A stretch of 33,490 nucleotides of DNA, from assembly GCA_049642465.1 (NCBI GenBank), contig JBAROV010000010.1, positions 1 through 33,490 on the forward strand. The letters are read 5' to 3'. The notes beneath the pieces are model-generated. The model did not search any database, was not told where the DNA came from, and worked only from the letters and a program-made list of their open reading frames with translations. Shown one piece after another: positions 7,177-15,051 of the stretch; the stretch's first letter is position 1; the number at the start of each line of letters is the position of its first letter. The stretch comes from CAWDPQ01 sp049642465 (GTDB lineage Bacteria > Acidobacteriota > Vicinamibacteria > Vicinamibacterales > 2-12-FULL-66-21). The position numbers and the translations under genes were made by a program.

Positions 7177-8115
7177 TCACGAAGGGTTTTCGTTGAAATA
7201 GAAGGTAACGGTGAAGAATGCCTTGTCGTCCGGGTACTCCGGCGGCAGTGGAATGGTGGGATTCGACGCGGCAATCGCGTTCCGCCCCGAATGCGTGAAG
7301 GCATCGACGTCGGAGGGCTTCAGCACAGCCAGATCGGTAATCCGTCCATCCTTGTGCACGTAAAACGTCACGACCACGTGGCCGTGCATACTCATCGCGG
7401 CATACGGGACGAACCAGTTGCGCCGGATCTGCGCGATGAAGCGCCGGAGCCACGGACCGAACTCCACACCTTTCGTGTCGAACTGAATCGAAGGCGCAAT
7501 GTCCTGCAGGCCACCGCCACCAAGATTGGCGAACGTCTCCTTTTGCGTGTATTTCTGGACGTTGCGAATCGCGTCGGCAATCACGCCCGTCGATCCTCTC
7601 GGCTGGGTGGCCGCCGGAGGTCGCGCCGGTGACAGGCTGTCGGGCAACATCAACGAATTCGAATCCGGAGCAGGCGGAGCGGGGGTCTCTGCCGGCGGCT
7701 CGGGCGCGCGCGCTGCCGGCGCTGCACGTGACGCTTCCATCCGTTCCGGACTGTTTCCGCGAGAGAACGGCATGTCGTTGCGAGGATTTGGCGCGCGTTC
7801 GACGGTCCTCGCACGGCGATCGAGGTCGGAAAGCTCCGCGCGCGGCGGCGGCGCCGGCGCTTTCAGGTCCAACTTTGGCTGAACGAAGACAAACCGCGCC
7901 GACTTCTTCTGCTCGTCGAGCTTCCGCTGCAATTCGGCTTGCGCCTGTTGCCTCCGCGCTTCGATGGCCTTGATGAACGGGAGCCTCGGACCAAGCAGTA
8001 TGGCGACGAGGACGACGAGGTGCAGATTGACGGTAATCAGCACGACCTCGCGCGGCGACATGGGCCGCGGGATGGTCGGTGTATCCGGCCGATGGTCCTC
8101 GAAGTCGAAGTACAT
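7177..8115 (-). CDS. TonB family protein (energy transducer-like)
   Basis: TonB-type proteins span the periplasm and pass inner-membrane proton-motive energy to outer-membrane receptors. This 312-residue protein has a short cytoplasmic N terminus and one membrane helix (about 23-43). A Q/E/K-rich stretch and then a long Pro/Ala-rich periplasmic linker with many PAP/PAPP repeats (about 85-170) follow. The C-terminal TonB-like domain covers about 220-312 (FIAQIRRNWFVP..., VVVTFYVHKDGRI). No ExbB or ExbD is adjacent. In Acidobacteria-like genomes many TonB-domain proteins are orphans, so the partner receptor cannot be named. A TATAAT 15-20 bp upstream suggests its own promoter. Confidence 0.85.
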   Translation of the reverse strand: MYFDFEDHRPDTPTIPRPMSPREVVLITVNLHLVVLVAILLGPRLPFIKAIEARRQQAQAELQRKLDEQKKSARFVFVQPKLDLKAPAPPPRAELSDLDRRARTVERAPNPRNDMPFSRGNSPERMEASRAAPAARAPEPPAETPAPPAPDSNSLMLPDSLSPARPPAATQPRGSTGVIADAIRNVQKYTQKETFANLGGGGLQDIAPSIQFDTKGVEFGPWLRRFIAQIRRNWFVPYAAMSMHGHVVVTFYVHKDGRITDLAVLKPSDVDAFTHSGRNAIAASNPTIPLPPEYPDDKAFFTVTFYFNENPS

Positions 8116-8129
8116 CAGGGAGTTAAACG

Positions 8130-8135
8130 ATTATA
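8130..8135 (-). promoter_or_regulatory. Candidate -10 element upstream of the tonB-like gene
   Basis: The minus strand reads TATAAT from 8135 to 8130. No clear -35 hexamer is present at 16-18 bp spacing. Transcription from here would leave a leader of only about 8 bases before the ATG at 8115, as with the candidate at 3387-3392. The assignment is tentative. Confidence 0.35.
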
Positions 8136-8180
8136 ACTCGCAACGTCCAAGCCCCAGCCTCTTTGGCGCCGCTCGCGCCA

Positions 8181-8352
8181 CATGAGATAAGGAGGTCAGG
8201 AGAAAATCAACAGGAGGTCACGAGATCAGGAAAGTCCGCGTCAGACCCGGCCCGCGTTCCGGCGAAGATGTAAGACGCGGACCGGGTCTGGCGCGGACAC
8301 TCTCCTGAACTCCTTATCTCCTGTTGATTTCTCTTGATCTCCTGATCTCATG
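8181..8352. repeat. Long imperfect inverted repeat (about 76-bp arms) after ubiE
   Basis: The left arm (8181-8256) and right arm (8276-8352) are reverse complements at roughly 85% identity by eye, with a 19-base loop. The outer two thirds is built from GGAGATAAGGAG / GGAGGTCA-like purine units, and the inner part pairs GTCCGCG-CAGACCCGG-CCGCG. The outer tip is CATGAGAT/ATCTCATG. The ubiE stop codon (8348-8350) lies inside the right arm. A hairpin this large could form in the transcript and act as a 3' stabiliser or terminator, but no U-tract follows. Confidence 0.85.
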
Positions 8353-9070
8353 TGACCCTTCGAGCGGCGACATAGAGATAGACGATGCCAAAGGTCAGCG
8401 GGACGGCTTGGACTTGTGAAAAACCTGTGGCAGCGATGATGGCGCTGAACTCGTCCGGTGGCGGAAAGTGACCAACGGAGGCCGGCAGGTACGAATAGGC
8501 GCTGCTGTGCCTTGAAACGGTACGTCCGACACGCGGCAGGAGGTAGCGGAAGTACCACGAATACAGCGTCCGAATTCCCGGAATTCGAGGTTGACCGAAT
8601 TCGAGGATGGCGAGACGGCCGCTGGGCCGAAGCACCCTGGCCAACTCTGCCAGTGCTCGCTGCGGATCGGCGACGTTGCGAATGCCAAAGCCAATGGTCG
8701 CCGCATCGCACGACGCATCGGGGAGCGGGATGCGGGTGGCATCGCCCCGGACCAGTTTGATGGTGCCGGGAAGCGACAGTTCGCGGACCTTCGCCTGCGC
8801 ACGGCGCAGCATTTCTCCCGAAAAATCCACGCCGATGACCGAGACCGGAGCGACCAGTCGAGTGGCCGCGATCGCGAGGTCACCCGTGCCGGTGCACAAG
8901 TCGAGGATTCGACTGCCGGGCGGCAGCGAGAGAGCCTCGATCGCGCGATCCCGCCAGCGGCGATCCATGCCGACGCTCAGGACATGGTTCAGCAGGTCGT
9001 ACCGCGGAGCAATCGCGTCGAACATGCCCGCGATTCGCGACGGATTCTTGTCGACCGTTACCCTTTCCAC
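8348..9070 (-). CDS. menG: Demethylmenaquinone methyltransferase UbiE/MenG
   Basis: This SAM-dependent C-methylase performs the last step of menaquinone synthesis, methylating demethylmenaquinone. The 240-residue protein has the family start FDAIAPRYDLLNHVLSVG, SAM motif I ILDLCTGTGDLAI (about 54-66), the VDFSGEML segment, GDATRIPLPDASCD, and the signature GFGIRNVADPQRAL, followed by ILEFGQP. The start is a GTG at 9070 that overlaps the end of the ubiX-like gene by 13 bp. Its stop codon lies in a long inverted repeat. It closes the menaquinone operon, which fits MenG rather than ubiquinone synthesis. Confidence 0.95.
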   Translation of the reverse strand: MERVTVDKNPSRIAGMFDAIAPRYDLLNHVLSVGMDRRWRDRAIEALSLPPGSRILDLCTGTGDLAIAATRLVAPVSVIGVDFSGEMLRRAQAKVRELSLPGTIKLVRGDATRIPLPDASCDAATIGFGIRNVADPQRALAELARVLRPSGRLAILEFGQPRIPGIRTLYSWYFRYLLPRVGRTVSRHSSAYSYLPASVGHFPPPDEFSAIIAATGFSQVQAVPLTFGIVYLYVAARRVT

Positions 9071-9669
9071 GGCGGATACAGCTCGTGAGGCAGCCCAAGT
9101 GCGCCGAGGATCTTGCCGGCCATGAAATCGGCCAGATCATCAAGCGTCTTTGGCATTTGATAGAAGGCCGGCATCGCCGGCAACACCATCGCTCCGGCTT
9201 CGGCGCAGAGCACCATATTGCGAAGCTGCGGAAGGCTCATCGGCGTTTCGCGCGGAACGAGAACGAGCGTGCGACGCTCCTTCAACATGACGTCGGCGGC
9301 GCGTTCGATGAGGTTACGGGACAGGCCGTGCGCGATGCCTGCCAGCGTTTTCATCGAACAGGGCACGACGACCATCGCCTCACAGTCCTGACTTCCGCTC
9401 GCGATCTTCGCGCCAAGATCCTTGTTGCTGTACGACGTGAAGCTCCCGTTGCCGACACCCGGCCCGTACATCGACGTCAGAAATTCCTGCAGCTTGTCGA
9501 TCGCCGCGCCGTCGCCGAGCTCGTCCCGCAGCAGTCGCTTGCCGTAGTCGGAGACCACAAGTTCGACATGGCAGCCCCGTTCGAGGAGGGCAGCGAGCGT
9601 CCTCGTGGCGTAAACAGCGCCGCTGGCACCGGTGATGGCGACAGCGATACTTCGACGGCCGTTGCTCAT
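9058..9669 (-). CDS. ubiX: UbiX-like flavin prenyltransferase (MqnM type)
   Basis: UbiX attaches a dimethylallyl group to FMN, making the prenylated flavin cofactor for UbiD decarboxylases. The 203-residue protein has the N-terminal flavin-binding VAITGASGAVYATR (about 9-22), the SYSNKDLGAKIASGS segment, the conserved VVPCSMKTLAGIAHG motif (about 107-121), and the C-terminal signature LVPRETPMSLPQLRNM. The ATG is at 9669. With the UbiD-like enzyme at 15039-16493 it forms the decarboxylation pair that acts after prenylation in the futalosine menaquinone route, hence MqnM. It lies between the UbiA-like gene and menG. Confidence 0.95.
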   Translation of the reverse strand: MSNGRRSIAVAITGASGAVYATRTLAALLERGCHVELVVSDYGKRLLRDELGDGAAIDKLQEFLTSMYGPGVGNGSFTSYSNKDLGAKIASGSQDCEAMVVVPCSMKTLAGIAHGLSRNLIERAADVMLKERRTLVLVPRETPMSLPQLRNMVLCAEAGAMVLPAMPAFYQMPKTLDDLADFMAGKILGALGLPHELYPPWKG

Positions 9670-9697
9670 GCCGAAGAACTTGTGCTCAAGCGAGCCC

Positions 9698-10600
9698 TCA
9701 CATCCACTGCACGTAGACCGCCACGGCCGTCGTCACCATGTAGAGAATACCGACATAACCATTCAGATCGAACGCGCGCTTGACCTGTGAGAGATCCTGC
9801 TCACTCACGAGCGACTGCTCGTAGACGAGCAACACGGCTACACCAGCAACACCCGCGAGATAGAACCAACCCAGATCTGCGACCGGCGCGAGCGCCGCGA
9901 GTGCCAGCACCGCCATCACGTGCAGGGCTCGGGAAATGGCCAGCGAACGCGCGACGCCGAAGCGTACGGGAATCGAGTGCAGCCCATGAGCCCGGTCCAC
10001 CGGCAGATCCTGACAGGCGTAGAGCACGTCGAACCCGCCCACCCAGCACCCAATCGCGAGACCGAGCAGCCACGGCTCCCATCCTTCGCGCCCGCCGGCG
10101 GCCAGCCATCCGCCGACCGGCGCAACGGCCATCGCCAGCCCCAAAAACAACTGGGTATAGCTCGTGACGCGCTTGGCGAGGGAGTACCAGAAGACGATCG
10201 CAAGAGCGACGGGCGAAAGGGCGAAGCACAGCGGCCCCAGCATCCACGCTGCCAACACAAAAATCAGCGACGTCGACACGACGAACACGATGGCTTCGCG
10301 CACGGTCATCAGGCCTCGCGGCAGCTCGCGCATGGCGGTTCGGGGATTGACGGCATCGTAGCGGGCATCGACCAGGCGATTGAAGCCCATGGCCGCACTC
10401 CGCGCCGCAACCATGGCCACGACTATCCACAGCAGCCGTCTGCCGAGTCCATCAAGGGATGCAGGACCGCCGCGATGCACAGCGAGGAGCGCGCCCGTCA
10501 GGGCAAAGGGCAGGGCGAAGACGGAGTGGCTGAATCGCACGAATGACGCGTAGGTCAAAAGACGAATCGAGCGGCGCGTCACATTTGTACCTGTCTCCAT
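9698..10600 (-). CDS. mqnP: UbiA-like aromatic polyprenyltransferase (MqnP type)
   Basis: This membrane enzyme transfers a polyprenyl chain to an aromatic acid. In this context the acceptor is probably 1,4-dihydroxy-6-naphthoate. The 300-residue product (ATG 10600) has several hydrophobic helices. Its two aspartate-rich motifs are GFNRLVDARYDAVNPRT and CQDLPVDRAHGLHSIP, which bind the diphosphate through magnesium. The frame stays open upstream to 10825, but that extension is read from a repeat hairpin and lacks family similarity. No strong Shine-Dalgarno is visible at 10600. It follows the aminofutalosine deaminase gene after a hairpin-filled gap and precedes ubiX and menG. Confidence 0.9.
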   Translation of the reverse strand: METGTNVTRRSIRLLTYASFVRFSHSVFALPFALTGALLAVHRGGPASLDGLGRRLLWIVVAMVAARSAAMGFNRLVDARYDAVNPRTAMRELPRGLMTVREAIVFVVSTSLIFVLAAWMLGPLCFALSPVALAIVFWYSLAKRVTSYTQLFLGLAMAVAPVGGWLAAGGREGWEPWLLGLAIGCWVGGFDVLYACQDLPVDRAHGLHSIPVRFGVARSLAISRALHVMAVLALAALAPVADLGWFYLAGVAGVAVLLVYEQSLVSEQDLSQVKRAFDLNGYVGILYMVTTAVAVYVQWM

Positions 10601-10637
10601 CGGAATACCGTCATCGAATCGGCATTCGCGCGGGCTC

Positions 10638-10741
10638 GCGGGTGGCGCTCGGCGGGCGCCCATTGGGATCAAGCGCGAGTACCGGTACCCCTCGCCACGT
10701 CGCGCTTGCATCCCAATGGGCTGCCGAGCGACAGGACCCGC
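10638..10741. repeat. Inverted repeat between the amidohydrolase and mqnP
   Basis: The left arm (10638-10678) and right arm (10700-10741) pair in blocks: GCGGGT/ACCCGC, CGCTCGGC/GCCGAGCG, GCCCATTGGGAT/ATCCCAATGGGC and CAAGCGCGA/TCGCGCTTG. Short unequal bulges separate the blocks. The 21-base loop starts with the palindrome GTACCGGTAC. The matched blocks with variable bulges indicate selection or gene-conversion-like maintenance of pairing rather than chance. Confidence 0.8.
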
Positions 10742-10781
10742 GGGGTGCCCGCACCAATGCCGATTCGACAGTGGCGCCACG

Positions 10782-11984
10782 CTAATCGGCGTCAAGCCAC
10801 TCGATATCCCCGGCTTCGATGCCACCTACCAGGTATTCTTCCACATCCTCGACGCCCCCCGGCAGGCGGACAGCGATGAGCGCGCCGTGCTTCCCGGAGT
10901 CGATCGTCCCAAGCTCTGCACCGAAGCCAAGCGCCTCGGCGCCCGCCCGCGTCGCACTCTCCAGCAGACGAGAGGCCTTCACATCCGGCGCGGCGGCCCG
11001 CATTGCGGCGAGCTCGGCGAAAATGTTCAAGTCATCGACGCTGGCGAGGCTGTCCGTACCCACCGCCACGCGCACGCCCGAGCGATAGAACCGCGCAATT
11101 GGAGCCGCCCCGGCGCCCGTCCACAGGTTGCTGCGCGGACACGTCACGAGTGTGGCACCCACTTCTGCCAGTTTCCCGAGTTCCTCATCCGTCAGCTGCA
11201 CACCGTGCACGGCAAGCAGCCGCGAATCGAGCAAACCCACCCGCGCGAGATACTCAACGGGTCCGCATCCCGGCGCCACCCACCGATCGTCCCAGACTCC
11301 GAGACTCTCGAGTACTTCACGCCAGGCCCCAGTCCCGTCGCGGAGAAACTCCACTTCTTCCCGGGACTCGCCGAGGTGGATCTCGACGATCGGGGCCCCA
11401 AGCTCACCAATCGCATGAAGGAAATCAGGTGATAGTGAATATGGCGCATGCGGCGCAACATAGGCTCGAAGACGACTGGTCGGTTGCAGGGCTTTGACCT
11501 TCGCCGCGGCTTCCGCAGCTCGCCCCCGCGGCTCCGTCGTCCGAAAACCCAGCTGCTCGAAGAACACCGCGCCGCGCATTTGCGTCTCGAGCAGTCCCGC
11601 ATAACTCGCCAGCGTGTTGGTGACGTCACCCACGAGGGCCGTGCCAAAGGAGCGGGCTTGATCGATGGCGTCGCGTAGAGGTGCGACCGGATCGCTCTCC
11701 CGCGCGCGTCGAACAGCCATCAGCTGTGACGCCCAGGCCGGCATTGACGCGGCCGGTGGAACCTCACCACGCATCCACGACAACTCGAGGTGAACGTGGG
11801 CGTTCACAAGGCCCGGAAGGATGACTCGGCGATCCGGATGATTCCCCGCTTCGAACCGCCTGAGGTGTTCCGGACATGGGGCGGCGCCCGTGGCCGTGAT
11901 GCAGCCGCGATCGATCGCGACCCAGCCGTCGCGAATGGGAGGCGCCGCCATGGGCAGAACCCACGCGGCACGGTGAACGATCAA
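10782..11984 (-). CDS. mqnX: Amidohydrolase, probable aminofutalosine deaminase (MqnX type)
   Basis: This 400-residue metal-dependent hydrolase belongs to the cytosine deaminase/chlorohydrolase-like group. Metal ligands are visible as HVH at residues 63-65, a later HLGES, and GTDSLAS near the C-terminal aspartate; HAPYSLSP and HGVQLTDEE are further family blocks. Its place, overlapping the mqnC stop by 4 bp (ATGA) inside a futalosine-pathway run, suggests it deaminates 6-amino-6-deoxyfutalosine to futalosine. That role is inferred from context and from known MqnX enzymes. If so, a futalosine nucleosidase (MqnB) is needed elsewhere; none is present here. It could alternatively be a generic guanine/adenosine-type deaminase. 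Confidence 0.82.
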   Translation of the reverse strand: MIVHRAAWVLPMAAPPIRDGWVAIDRGCITATGAAPCPEHLRRFEAGNHPDRRVILPGLVNAHVHLELSWMRGEVPPAASMPAWASQLMAVRRARESDPVAPLRDAIDQARSFGTALVGDVTNTLASYAGLLETQMRGAVFFEQLGFRTTEPRGRAAEAAAKVKALQPTSRLRAYVAPHAPYSLSPDFLHAIGELGAPIVEIHLGESREEVEFLRDGTGAWREVLESLGVWDDRWVAPGCGPVEYLARVGLLDSRLLAVHGVQLTDEELGKLAEVGATLVTCPRSNLWTGAGAAPIARFYRSGVRVAVGTDSLASVDDLNIFAELAAMRAAAPDVKASRLLESATRAGAEALGFGAELGTIDSGKHGALIAVRLPGGVEDVEEYLVGGIEAGDIEWLDAD

Positions 11985-13189
11985 TGACCGGTCAGTCGCG
12001 CCTTCTTTTCCGCGGCGCTGCGGGCGGCATAACGCGCGACCTCTGGCGGCCGGCTCACGTCGCCGTCAAGCCGAGCGACCGCAAGCTCCCGCATCCTCGG
12101 AACGGCACGCTCGCGGAAGATGGGATCGCCCAGAATCTCGTAATGCATGTTGCGGCGCTTCGGAACAAAACCGGCGTTCTCGATGTTCCGCACGATCTCG
12201 ATCTCGTCCATGCAGTAACTCGCACCCGCCGCGCGGACGACGTTTTCCTCGATCATGACGCTGCCCATGTCGTTGGCGCCGTAGGCGAGGCTCAGTTGTC
12301 CGACCTTCCCACCCTGCGTCACCCACGACGCCTGGAGGTTGTCGAAATTGTCGAGGACAATCCGGGCCAGTGCGAGCGTCCGCAAGTACTCGACACCGGT
12401 TGCTTCGTTGCCGCCAAGTTCCGTGTGCTCCGGCTGGTAGCTCCAGGTGATGAATGCGGTGAAACCGGCGGTCTCATCCTGAAGCTCGCGAAGCCTGAAC
12501 AGATGCTCGATCCGTTCCCCTTCTGTCTCCACCGTTCCGTACATCATGGTGGCTGTGGTGCGCAGTCCTGCATGATGGGCGTGGCGCATGACGTCCAGCC
12601 ACTCGTCGGCAGCGGCCTTCGTATAGCAGTTGAGCAGCTTCCGGACGCGGTCCACCAGAATCTCCGCACCACCACCCGGTATGCTGTCGAGGCCCGCTGC
12701 GATCAGGCGCTCGATGACCTGCGCTACAGGGAGTCGAGACATCCGTGACAGATGAATGACTTCCGGGGGGGAAAGCGCGTGAAGTCGAAACGCCGGGTAG
12801 CGCACTTTCACTGCGCGGAAGAGATCCTCGTACCACTCGAGAGGCAGGTCGGGGTTGTGCCCACCCTGCAGCAGCAGCTGTCCGCCGCCCAACGAGATCG
12901 TCTCGTCGATCTTCCGGAAGATCTCTTCGAATCCAAGGACGTAGCCTTCGGAGGATCCGACTGGCCGATAGAACGCGCAGAAGGTGCAGCGCGCCACGCA
13001 GATATTCGTGTAGTTGACGTTGCGATCGATGATGTAGGTGACGAGGCCTTCGGGGTGTTTCCGCGCGCGGATGGCGTCAGCGAGACGACCGAGCGTGCAG
13101 GTGGGCGCGTTGCGATAGAGCGCGAGGGCCTCGGCGCGGTCGACGCGCTCGCCGCGTTCAACGCGATCGACGGTGCGATCAAGGCTCAT
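11981..13189 (-). CDS. mqnC: Cyclic dehypoxanthinyl futalosine synthase MqnC (radical SAM)
   Basis: MqnC is the radical SAM cyclase that turns dehypoxanthine futalosine into its cyclic form. From the ATG at 13189 (402 residues) the cluster motif NICVARCTFCAFYR places cysteines at 64, 68 and 71. Later blocks are GLDSIPGGGAEIL, TTATMMYGTVETEGER, LQDETAGFTAFITWSYQPEHTELGG and a GANDMGSVMIEENVV stretch. The W-x-Q-P-E-H-T-x-L block separates it from MqnE, whose equivalent segment reads more like FHPxNT. A TTG at 13195 would add two residues. It overlaps the downstream amidohydrolase gene, and an inverted-repeat gap separates it from mqnA upstream. Confidence 0.94.
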   Translation of the reverse strand: MSLDRTVDRVERGERVDRAEALALYRNAPTCTLGRLADAIRARKHPEGLVTYIIDRNVNYTNICVARCTFCAFYRPVGSSEGYVLGFEEIFRKIDETISLGGGQLLLQGGHNPDLPLEWYEDLFRAVKVRYPAFRLHALSPPEVIHLSRMSRLPVAQVIERLIAAGLDSIPGGGAEILVDRVRKLLNCYTKAAADEWLDVMRHAHHAGLRTTATMMYGTVETEGERIEHLFRLRELQDETAGFTAFITWSYQPEHTELGGNEATGVEYLRTLALARIVLDNFDNLQASWVTQGGKVGQLSLAYGANDMGSVMIEENVVRAAGASYCMDEIEIVRNIENAGFVPKRRNMHYEILGDPIFRERAVPRMRELAVARLDGDVSRPPEVARYAARSAAEKKARLTGH

Positions 13190-13229
13190 CGACAATTGCT
13201 CACTTTTGACGTTCCTTCGATGTCACGCT

Positions 13230-13350
13230 GACACGATCGACACGAGTCATGACACGAAGGCCACGACGACACGAAGAACACGACGTCCAATTGTTTTACG
13301 TCGTGTCGTCGTGCTCGTCGTGAAGGCCGAAGGCCCCGGCCGTTACGCTC
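13230..13350. repeat. CGTCGTG-type inverted repeat between mqnA and mqnC
   Basis: The left part has CACGACGACACGAAGAACACGACGT and the right part ACGTCGTGTCGTCGTGCTCGTCGTG, separated by a short AT-richer spacer (CCAATTGTTTT). The 20-mer CGTCGTGAAGGCCGAAGGCC at 13316-13335 recurs exactly at 16768-16787, at the end of the larger element between the Gfo/Idh gene and ubiD. So two copies of one mobile or amplified element flank the front part of the menaquinone operon. Confidence 0.8.
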
Positions 13351-13369
13351 GTCTCATCGTGCACTGCGC

Positions 13370-14158
13370 CTAATACCACTCGAGCTCGCGCGTCTCCTCG
13401 ACCACATCGTGCTTCAACGCGAGTTCAAAAAAATGCCGCAGCCCGGCCTGTTCCCGATCGCCAAGGCTATACCGGATATTGTCGCGCAAATACGCCTGGC
13501 CGAGCGACGCCCGCGCAGGGCCGCAATATTCGGCGGCAATCTCGTCCGATGCCACGACGCCACGGTTGCGCGCCGCGATCAGTTCGGCCACGTCCTCGCT
13601 CGACAGGGCGTCGGGCCGACCGGCCCAAAACGCCCAGACGAACGGGAGTCCGGTGAGTCGGGTCCACGCCTCGCCCAAGTCGATCTTCGTCAACCCGCGC
13701 GCCGAATGATCGAGGAAGAGCGCCGTATCACCGATGAGCAGCGCGGCATCGCACCGCCGCAGCATTTCGTCCGGTTGTGGCGCCATGGGCACGAACTCGG
13801 CATCGACGCCGAACGCCTCCACGCACAAGACCTGCAGAAGTCCGCTCGATGTTCGAGAACTGGTGTCCGCGGCAATCGTGCGGATGCGATCCATTGGTCT
13901 TGTCGTAAACATCGCCACCGAAGCAACCGGACCGTCCGAGATGATCCCGAGGTCAGGAACGAGGCGGTACGACTGATGGCCGCGTAAGTACTCGATTGAC
14001 GGGATCATACCGACATCGATCGAGCGCTCGTGCAGCAAGGCGGCACACTTCGACGGCACATCGAAGCGCAGCGAGAATCGATGACTGTGAAGTTCCAGGC
14101 CATAGACGAGGGGACGGGCGTTCAGATAGTCAACGGCCCCGAGGCGGACGGTTTTCAT
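13370..14158 (-). CDS. mqnA: Chorismate dehydratase MqnA
   Basis: MqnA dehydrates chorismate to 3-[(1-carboxyvinyl)oxy]benzoate, the first step of the futalosine menaquinone pathway. The 262-residue protein has the periplasmic-binding-protein-like fold of the family, with the start VRLGAVDYLNARPLVYGL, the block IDVGMIPSIEYLRG (about 49-62), and a later LIGDTALFL and GLPFVWAFWAGRP. The ATG at 14158 overlaps the stop of the MqnE-like gene by four bases (ATGA), showing translational coupling. Length is typical for MqnA. The downstream gap to mqnC holds a CGTCGTG-type inverted repeat. Confidence 0.95.
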   Translation of the reverse strand: MKTVRLGAVDYLNARPLVYGLELHSHRFSLRFDVPSKCAALLHERSIDVGMIPSIEYLRGHQSYRLVPDLGIISDGPVASVAMFTTRPMDRIRTIAADTSSRTSSGLLQVLCVEAFGVDAEFVPMAPQPDEMLRRCDAALLIGDTALFLDHSARGLTKIDLGEAWTRLTGLPFVWAFWAGRPDALSSEDVAELIAARNRGVVASDEIAAEYCGPARASLGQAYLRDNIRYSLGDREQAGLRHFFELALKHDVVEETRELEWY

Positions 14159-15051
14159 TCGACCACTCGAAGAACCTCGAAGCGACCGTTGCGCTCGGCG
14201 GGTTCCTGAGCCGCCGCGCGGATGTTGCCGACGATCTCGGCGAGTGCACTTCGCCTCGACCCAAGCGAGGCCGGATCGAACGCCGCGATGCCATCGACGT
14301 CGTCTGCACCCATCGTCAGTGCCACCTGCGCGAGCTTCGGACCGTAGAGCGGCCAGTCTACTTGAATAGACGGAATGTTCGTCACCATCAAGCGCGCCGT
14401 CGCCACCAGTTTCACATCGTCGTAGCCCGTCGTTGGTGTCACGGCTGAGAGGACCCGCGGTAACGGAGCAAAGGCGCGGAAGCCTCCAACCGATCGCTGG
14501 AGATCGGATGCACGCTCGAGCAGGTCCGTTCCGGAACCCTCGCCGTATTGCTGAATGGTCAATCGATATGCCTCTAGACCGCCCTCGCGCACGTCCGCGA
14601 CTGCACTCGCATCGGTGACACTATCCAGCGAGACCTCCGCGATTGCGTCCAGACCCGCGTCTCTCAGTTGCCGGGACACTTCACGAACCGGAACGCCAAA
14701 CTTCGACAGACTCGCCAAGGAAAACCCCGTCAACGGCCTCGTCTGCGAAATTCCGCGCACCGACGACACCACCGCCAGCGCCGCGTCGAGAGAATCCGGG
14801 TCGCCGACCATGCGAATCTCACCGGCCATCAGAGAAGCCGGGAGTGAGGCCGGAACCGCACTGACGTGAACTTCAAATACTCGAACGAACGTCGTCCGAA
14901 GGCCGTGAAGACGGCGTCTCACCTCGTCTGCCATCATGCCAACCGCAATCAAATCGCGGCTTTCGATGAGGAGCTGCGCGTCAGCCGGCGTGACGGAGGC
15001 GCCGGCGCTGACCCGTTCCGCCAACATCTCCAGGGGCTTCATGCCTTCCAT
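14155..15051 (-). CDS. MqnE-like protein lacking all cysteines (degenerate aminofutalosine synthase paralogue)
   Basis: The 298-residue protein resembles aminofutalosine synthase MqnE along its length. The N-terminal part (IESRDLIAVGMMADEVRRR, about 29-47) matches the usual start of MqnE. The C-terminal part is clear: TTGYDDVKLVATARLM (207-222), PKLAQVALTMGADDVDG (238-254) and a terminal REPVER-like QEPAERNGRFEVLR. Where MqnE carries CxxxCxxC for the [4Fe-4S] cluster, this protein reads FVRVFEVHVSAVPASLPASL (about 55-74), and it contains no cysteine anywhere. The usual PGGGAEI block is also gone. The frame is open throughout with no sign of a frameshift. It therefore cannot do radical SAM chemistry in the normal way. 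It overlaps the ubiD-like stop (13 bp) and the mqnA start (4 bp). Start could also be ATG 15042. Confidence 0.85.
   Translation of the reverse strand: MEGMKPLEMLAERVSAGASVTPADAQLLIESRDLIAVGMMADEVRRRLHGLRTTFVRVFEVHVSAVPASLPASLMAGEIRMVGDPDSLDAALAVVSSVRGISQTRPLTGFSLASLSKFGVPVREVSRQLRDAGLDAIAEVSLDSVTDASAVADVREGGLEAYRLTIQQYGEGSGTDLLERASDLQRSVGGFRAFAPLPRVLSAVTPTTGYDDVKLVATARLMVTNIPSIQVDWPLYGPKLAQVALTMGADDVDGIAAFDPASLGSRRSALAEIVGNIRAAAQEPAERNGRFEVLRVVE

Noticed and set aside
8181..8352. Rho-independent terminator
   Set aside because: The stem is strong, but it is far longer than a normal terminator and no T-tract follows on the transcribed strand, so I call it only a repeat.
10601..10825. N-terminal extension of the UbiA-like protein
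   Set aside because: The extra 75 codons are the translation of an inverted repeat and of the end of the upstream gene; family similarity starts after 10600.
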